From Alphaproteobacteria bacterium (GTDB lineage: Bacteria; Pseudomonadota; Alphaproteobacteria; Puniceispirillales; UBA1172), in assembly GCA_023259875.1 (NCBI GenBank), contig JALRFL010000194.1, forward strand, positions 1 through 8,642: a DNA stretch of 8,642 nucleotides, given 5' to 3'. The position numbers and the translations under genes are program-made. The notes under the pieces are model-generated. The model was not told the DNA's origin. It did no database searches and was given only the letters and a program-made list of their open reading frames with translations. Positions 6,650 to 8,642 of this stretch are shown here, one piece after another (the stretch's first letter is position 1; every line of letters starts with the position of its first letter).

Positions 6650-7147
6650 TCAAGCAATTTTCTCAAACCGGCCATAACTGCGTTTGGAATACACCAGCGC
6701 ATCACCCTCTTCGGGATGGTGTATAGCCACCACTGCCCCAATCATAATAAAATGCGTGCCAACGCGTTCCACCTGATGCAATCGGCAATCAAAAGACACC
6801 AACGCGTCTGTTAGCACAGGGGCGCCAGTTTCCATGTTATGCCAATTCACATGGGAAAATTTGTCTTTACCCGCGTTACCGCGGCCGGCAAAAACATCGG
6901 AAATCTCAGACTGATGTGAGCGCAACATATTCACGGCAAACGCCCCATTAGTCTGAATGGCATCAGCCGCTGGGCTAAGGTGATGGATACACACCAGCAA
7001 AGTGGGATCATCCATATCCGCCGAAACCGATGACATCGCGGATACCGTTACCCCATTACGGCCGCCCTTGCCATCCGTGGTGACAACATAAACCGTTGTT
7101 CCTGCCGCTGACATTGCTGATAGGAATTGGTCACGAATTTCTGTCAT
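6650..7147 (-). CDS. Flavin reductase, HpaC-like (FMN-binding split-barrel fold)
   Basis: A 165-residue flavin reductase-like domain protein. Its expected role is to reduce FAD or FMN with NAD(P)H and pass the reduced flavin to a partner monooxygenase. Motifs seen in order: NGVTVSAMSSVSADMDDPTL (31-50), typical of the flavin-binding strand and loop; FAVNMLRSHQSEIS (70-83); GTHFIMIGAVV (130-140); and the C-terminal LVYSKRSYGRF (151-161), resembling the LVYxxRxY ending of the family. The length matches HpaC-type small components. The start ATG at 7147 has AAGGA eight bases upstream (7156-7160). It lies 45 bases downstream of the HpaB-like oxygenase on the same strand, the usual arrangement of two-component systems, so it is very likely the dedicated reductase for that enzyme. 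Whether it prefers NADH or NADPH cannot be read from the sequence. Confidence 0.92.
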   Translation of the reverse strand: MTEIRDQFLSAMSAAGTTVYVVTTDGKGGRNGVTVSAMSSVSADMDDPTLLVCIHHLSPAADAIQTNGAFAVNMLRSHQSEISDVFAGRGNAGKDKFSHVNWHNMETGAPVLTDALVSFDCRLHQVERVGTHFIMIGAVVAIHHPEEGDALVYSKRSYGRFEKIA

Positions 7148-7184
7148 AACGGCGTTCCTTATTTCTAAACCGGGGATATGATCT

Positions 7185-7202
7185 GGCAGATGTTATTCTG
7201 CC
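7185..7202 (-). repeat. Small hairpin at the oxygenase stop codon
   Basis: Perfect 6-base inverted repeat GGCAGA-N6-TCTGCC (arms 7185-7190 and 7197-7202) spanning the stop codon of the HpaB-like gene. No T-run follows on the minus strand, so it does not look like an intrinsic terminator; it might affect mRNA stability or reductase translation. Chance occurrence is quite possible. Confidence 0.25.
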
Positions 7203-8642
7203 GCCATATCTTTAGGTTGATCAAACCATTGTCTAACCGCACTGTCACCATGTTTTGTTTCTGCTTTGTCCAAGACACGGTCAGAAAGGTCTGCGCCATC
7301 TTTAACAAAGCTAAGCGGGCTATCCCAATCAAAATTGCGATAGACAGCGCCAAGATGCGCGGTTGGCGGACTTTGGGCAAACAACTGGAAGGTCAGCCTG
7401 TGTCCAGCATAGTCAGAGTTCAACAGATCACGCGCATAAGCCAGAAGCTTGCGCCGATCTTCGGCGATCCATTTCTCATTGATGGTATAGAATTTTTCCA
7501 TCCATGGGCCGGTTTCTTTGGATTCAAATGAGGCCACATTGGGGGTTACGCAAATCTGCCCACCACAAAGCTCACGGGTCAAATGCATCATTGTTGGCAA
7601 ATTAGACATGGCATGATAGCGCCCCGTCATTAACAAAGACTGATTAGGCATTAAAAGGCCAGCAGGTGATTTTTCACCCAAGGCAATCGCCGCCGTTAGA
7701 TGCGCGTTAATGCCTTCGCGCCATACCGCCAGTTGAGACATTTTTTCCTGAACAGCTGGAATTTTCTCAAGTCCGGTCTGGCGAATATTGAACATCGCCG
7801 TGCCGATCATCTGATCAGCCTGTTTCAAGGTTCGCTGAACAAAGGCAAACGCCGAATAGCGGTGCAAAGTGGCACGAATAAAACTCGCCGCCTTAGTGTG
7901 GCGATAGAACAACACATTTTCCCACGGCACGAGGACATTATCAAAAATGACCATAGTGTCCACTTCATCAAATTTATTGGATAAAGGATAATCCCGATGA
8001 TCCGAGCGTGGGCAACCACCACGCGCGCCAGCAAAACCAGTACGGCAGATAAACTTCAGATTAGGCGAGTTCAAATCACAAATAAAACCAACCGCATAAT
8101 CAGAAAGCGCACTATCCCCCCAATTAGCAATAGTTGGTTTCGTAAAAGCCTGATTGGCATAAGCCGCGGCAGTTTCAAATTTTGCCCCACGCACAATAAT
8201 ACCAGCATCGGTTTCTTTGACCACATGAAGAAGCATATCAGGGTCTTGGTCTTGAGGCGCAAGAGACCGATCTCCTTTCGGGTCGGTATTCGCCGACACA
8301 TGGAAAGGGTCTTCTTTTAAGACCTTAAAAATATGGTTTTCAATATTTTTTGAGAATTGGGGATCAACCTCATTCAGCACATCTTGGCCATCATAAAGTG
8401 ACCACATCTCACCCACGGTTTCATCACCCACACGGGTCACCACACCGCCAACATCTTCGAGCACAGCATCCGTCGCACGGCGTTTGTTCCACCAATCTTG
8501 TTGGGTGAATGGCAGAGCATTCCCGACAGCATTGATCTCATCGCCATCACGGGTCGTCATAATATCGCGCGTGGCTTCCTCATGGGCCATATCGTAAATT
8601 CGCGCCCGGATATCAACCAAGGGTTTGAACATGGCATGGGTG
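7193..8642 (-). CDS. HpaB-family FADH2-dependent monooxygenase (4-hydroxyphenylacetate 3-hydroxylase-like), N-terminus missing
   Basis: The window holds 482 codons. The frame is open through the right edge (three sense codons precede the ATG at 8632), and the family has about 520 residues, so roughly 40-50 N-terminal residues are missing and ATG 8632 is unlikely to be the start. Numbering from that ATG, family landmarks are KETDAGIIVRGAK (139-151), DYPLSNKFDEVD (214-225), FDNVLVPWENVLFYR (230-244) and the C-terminal LCGGQICVTP (355-364). The fold is acyl-CoA-dehydrogenase-like, and such enzymes use reduced FAD from a separate reductase to hydroxylate phenols or other rings. Aligning by eye to HpaB, the substrate-site Arg is kept (Arg67 in TRVGDE), but the Tyr is Glu71 and the His is Ser113 (in FHVSANTDPKGDR), with a His at 111. 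The reaction class is well supported; 4-hydroxyphenylacetate as substrate is doubtful. The gene heads the visible part of the reductase-aldehyde dehydrogenase-LysR operon. Confidence 0.9.
   Translation of the reverse strand, partial: THAMFKPLVDIRARIYDMAHEEATRDIMTTRDGDEINAVGNALPFTQQDWWNKRRATDAVLEDVGGVVTRVGDETVGEMWSLYDGQDVLNEVDPQFSKNIENHIFKVLKEDPFHVSANTDPKGDRSLAPQDQDPDMLLHVVKETDAGIIVRGAKFETAAAYANQAFTKPTIANWGDSALSDYAVGFICDLNSPNLKFICRTGFAGARGGCPRSDHRDYPLSNKFDEVDTMVIFDNVLVPWENVLFYRHTKAASFIRATLHRYSAFAFVQRTLKQADQMIGTAMFNIRQTGLEKIPAVQEKMSQLAVWREGINAHLTAAIALGEKSPAGLLMPNQSLLMTGRYHAMSNLPTMMHLTRELCGGQICVTPNVASFESKETGPWMEKFYTINEKWIAEDRRKLLAYARDLLNSDYAGHRLTFQLFAQSPPTAHLGAVYRNFDWDSPLSFVKDGADLSDRVLDKAETKHGDSAVRQWFDQPKDMAAE

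Noticed and set aside
7178..7531. Plus-strand open frame of 117 codons
   Set aside because: It is antisense to the 3' end of the HpaB-like gene, which has clear family motifs; no promoter or ribosome-binding site supports it.

Overview
The window looks like a catabolic gene cluster from a proteobacterium, most likely an alphaproteobacterium. Base composition is close to balanced, gene packing is tight, and codon use is similar across genes. A marine lineage such as SAR116 would fit, but that is only a guess from composition and gene style. Eight protein genes fill almost the whole window. There are no RNA genes, insertion sequences, CRISPR arrays or phage genes, and no gene-free stretch longer than about 125 bases.

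Layout, left to right. (1) A minus-strand pair leaves a divergent promoter region near 2277-2399: a thiamine-diphosphate (ThDP) enzyme of the acetolactate synthase/2-oxoacid decarboxylase superfamily (585-2276), then a muconate-lactonizing/mandelate-racemase (enolase superfamily) enzyme that runs off the left edge. (2) A plus-strand pair leaves the same region in the other direction: an Asp/Glu/hydantoin-racemase-family protein (2400-3137) and a bile-acid:sodium-symporter-like membrane transporter (3150-4094). (3) A minus-strand run comes in from the right edge: an HpaB-type FADH2-dependent monooxygenase (7193 to beyond 8642), its probable flavin reductase (6650-7147), a PuuC-like aldehyde dehydrogenase (5082-6572) and a LysR-type regulator (4091-5050). 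The regulator and the transporter converge, and their stop codons overlap by four bases.

Inferred biology: the set holds uptake (transporter), oxygenation (two-component flavin monooxygenase), C-C bond chemistry on a 2-oxo acid (ThDP enzyme), aldehyde oxidation, two isomerase-type enzymes (racemase family and MLE) and one LysR regulator. Together these read as a pathway for an aromatic, heteroaromatic or other organic acid. The substrate cannot be named from sequence; no ring-cleavage dioxygenase or CoA ligase lies within the window. The most unusual observation is in the HpaB-like oxygenase. It keeps the family scaffold, but two of the three positions that contact the phenolic substrate in characterised HpaB enzymes appear changed (Tyr to Glu, His to Ser), which suggests a substrate other than 4-hydroxyphenylacetate.
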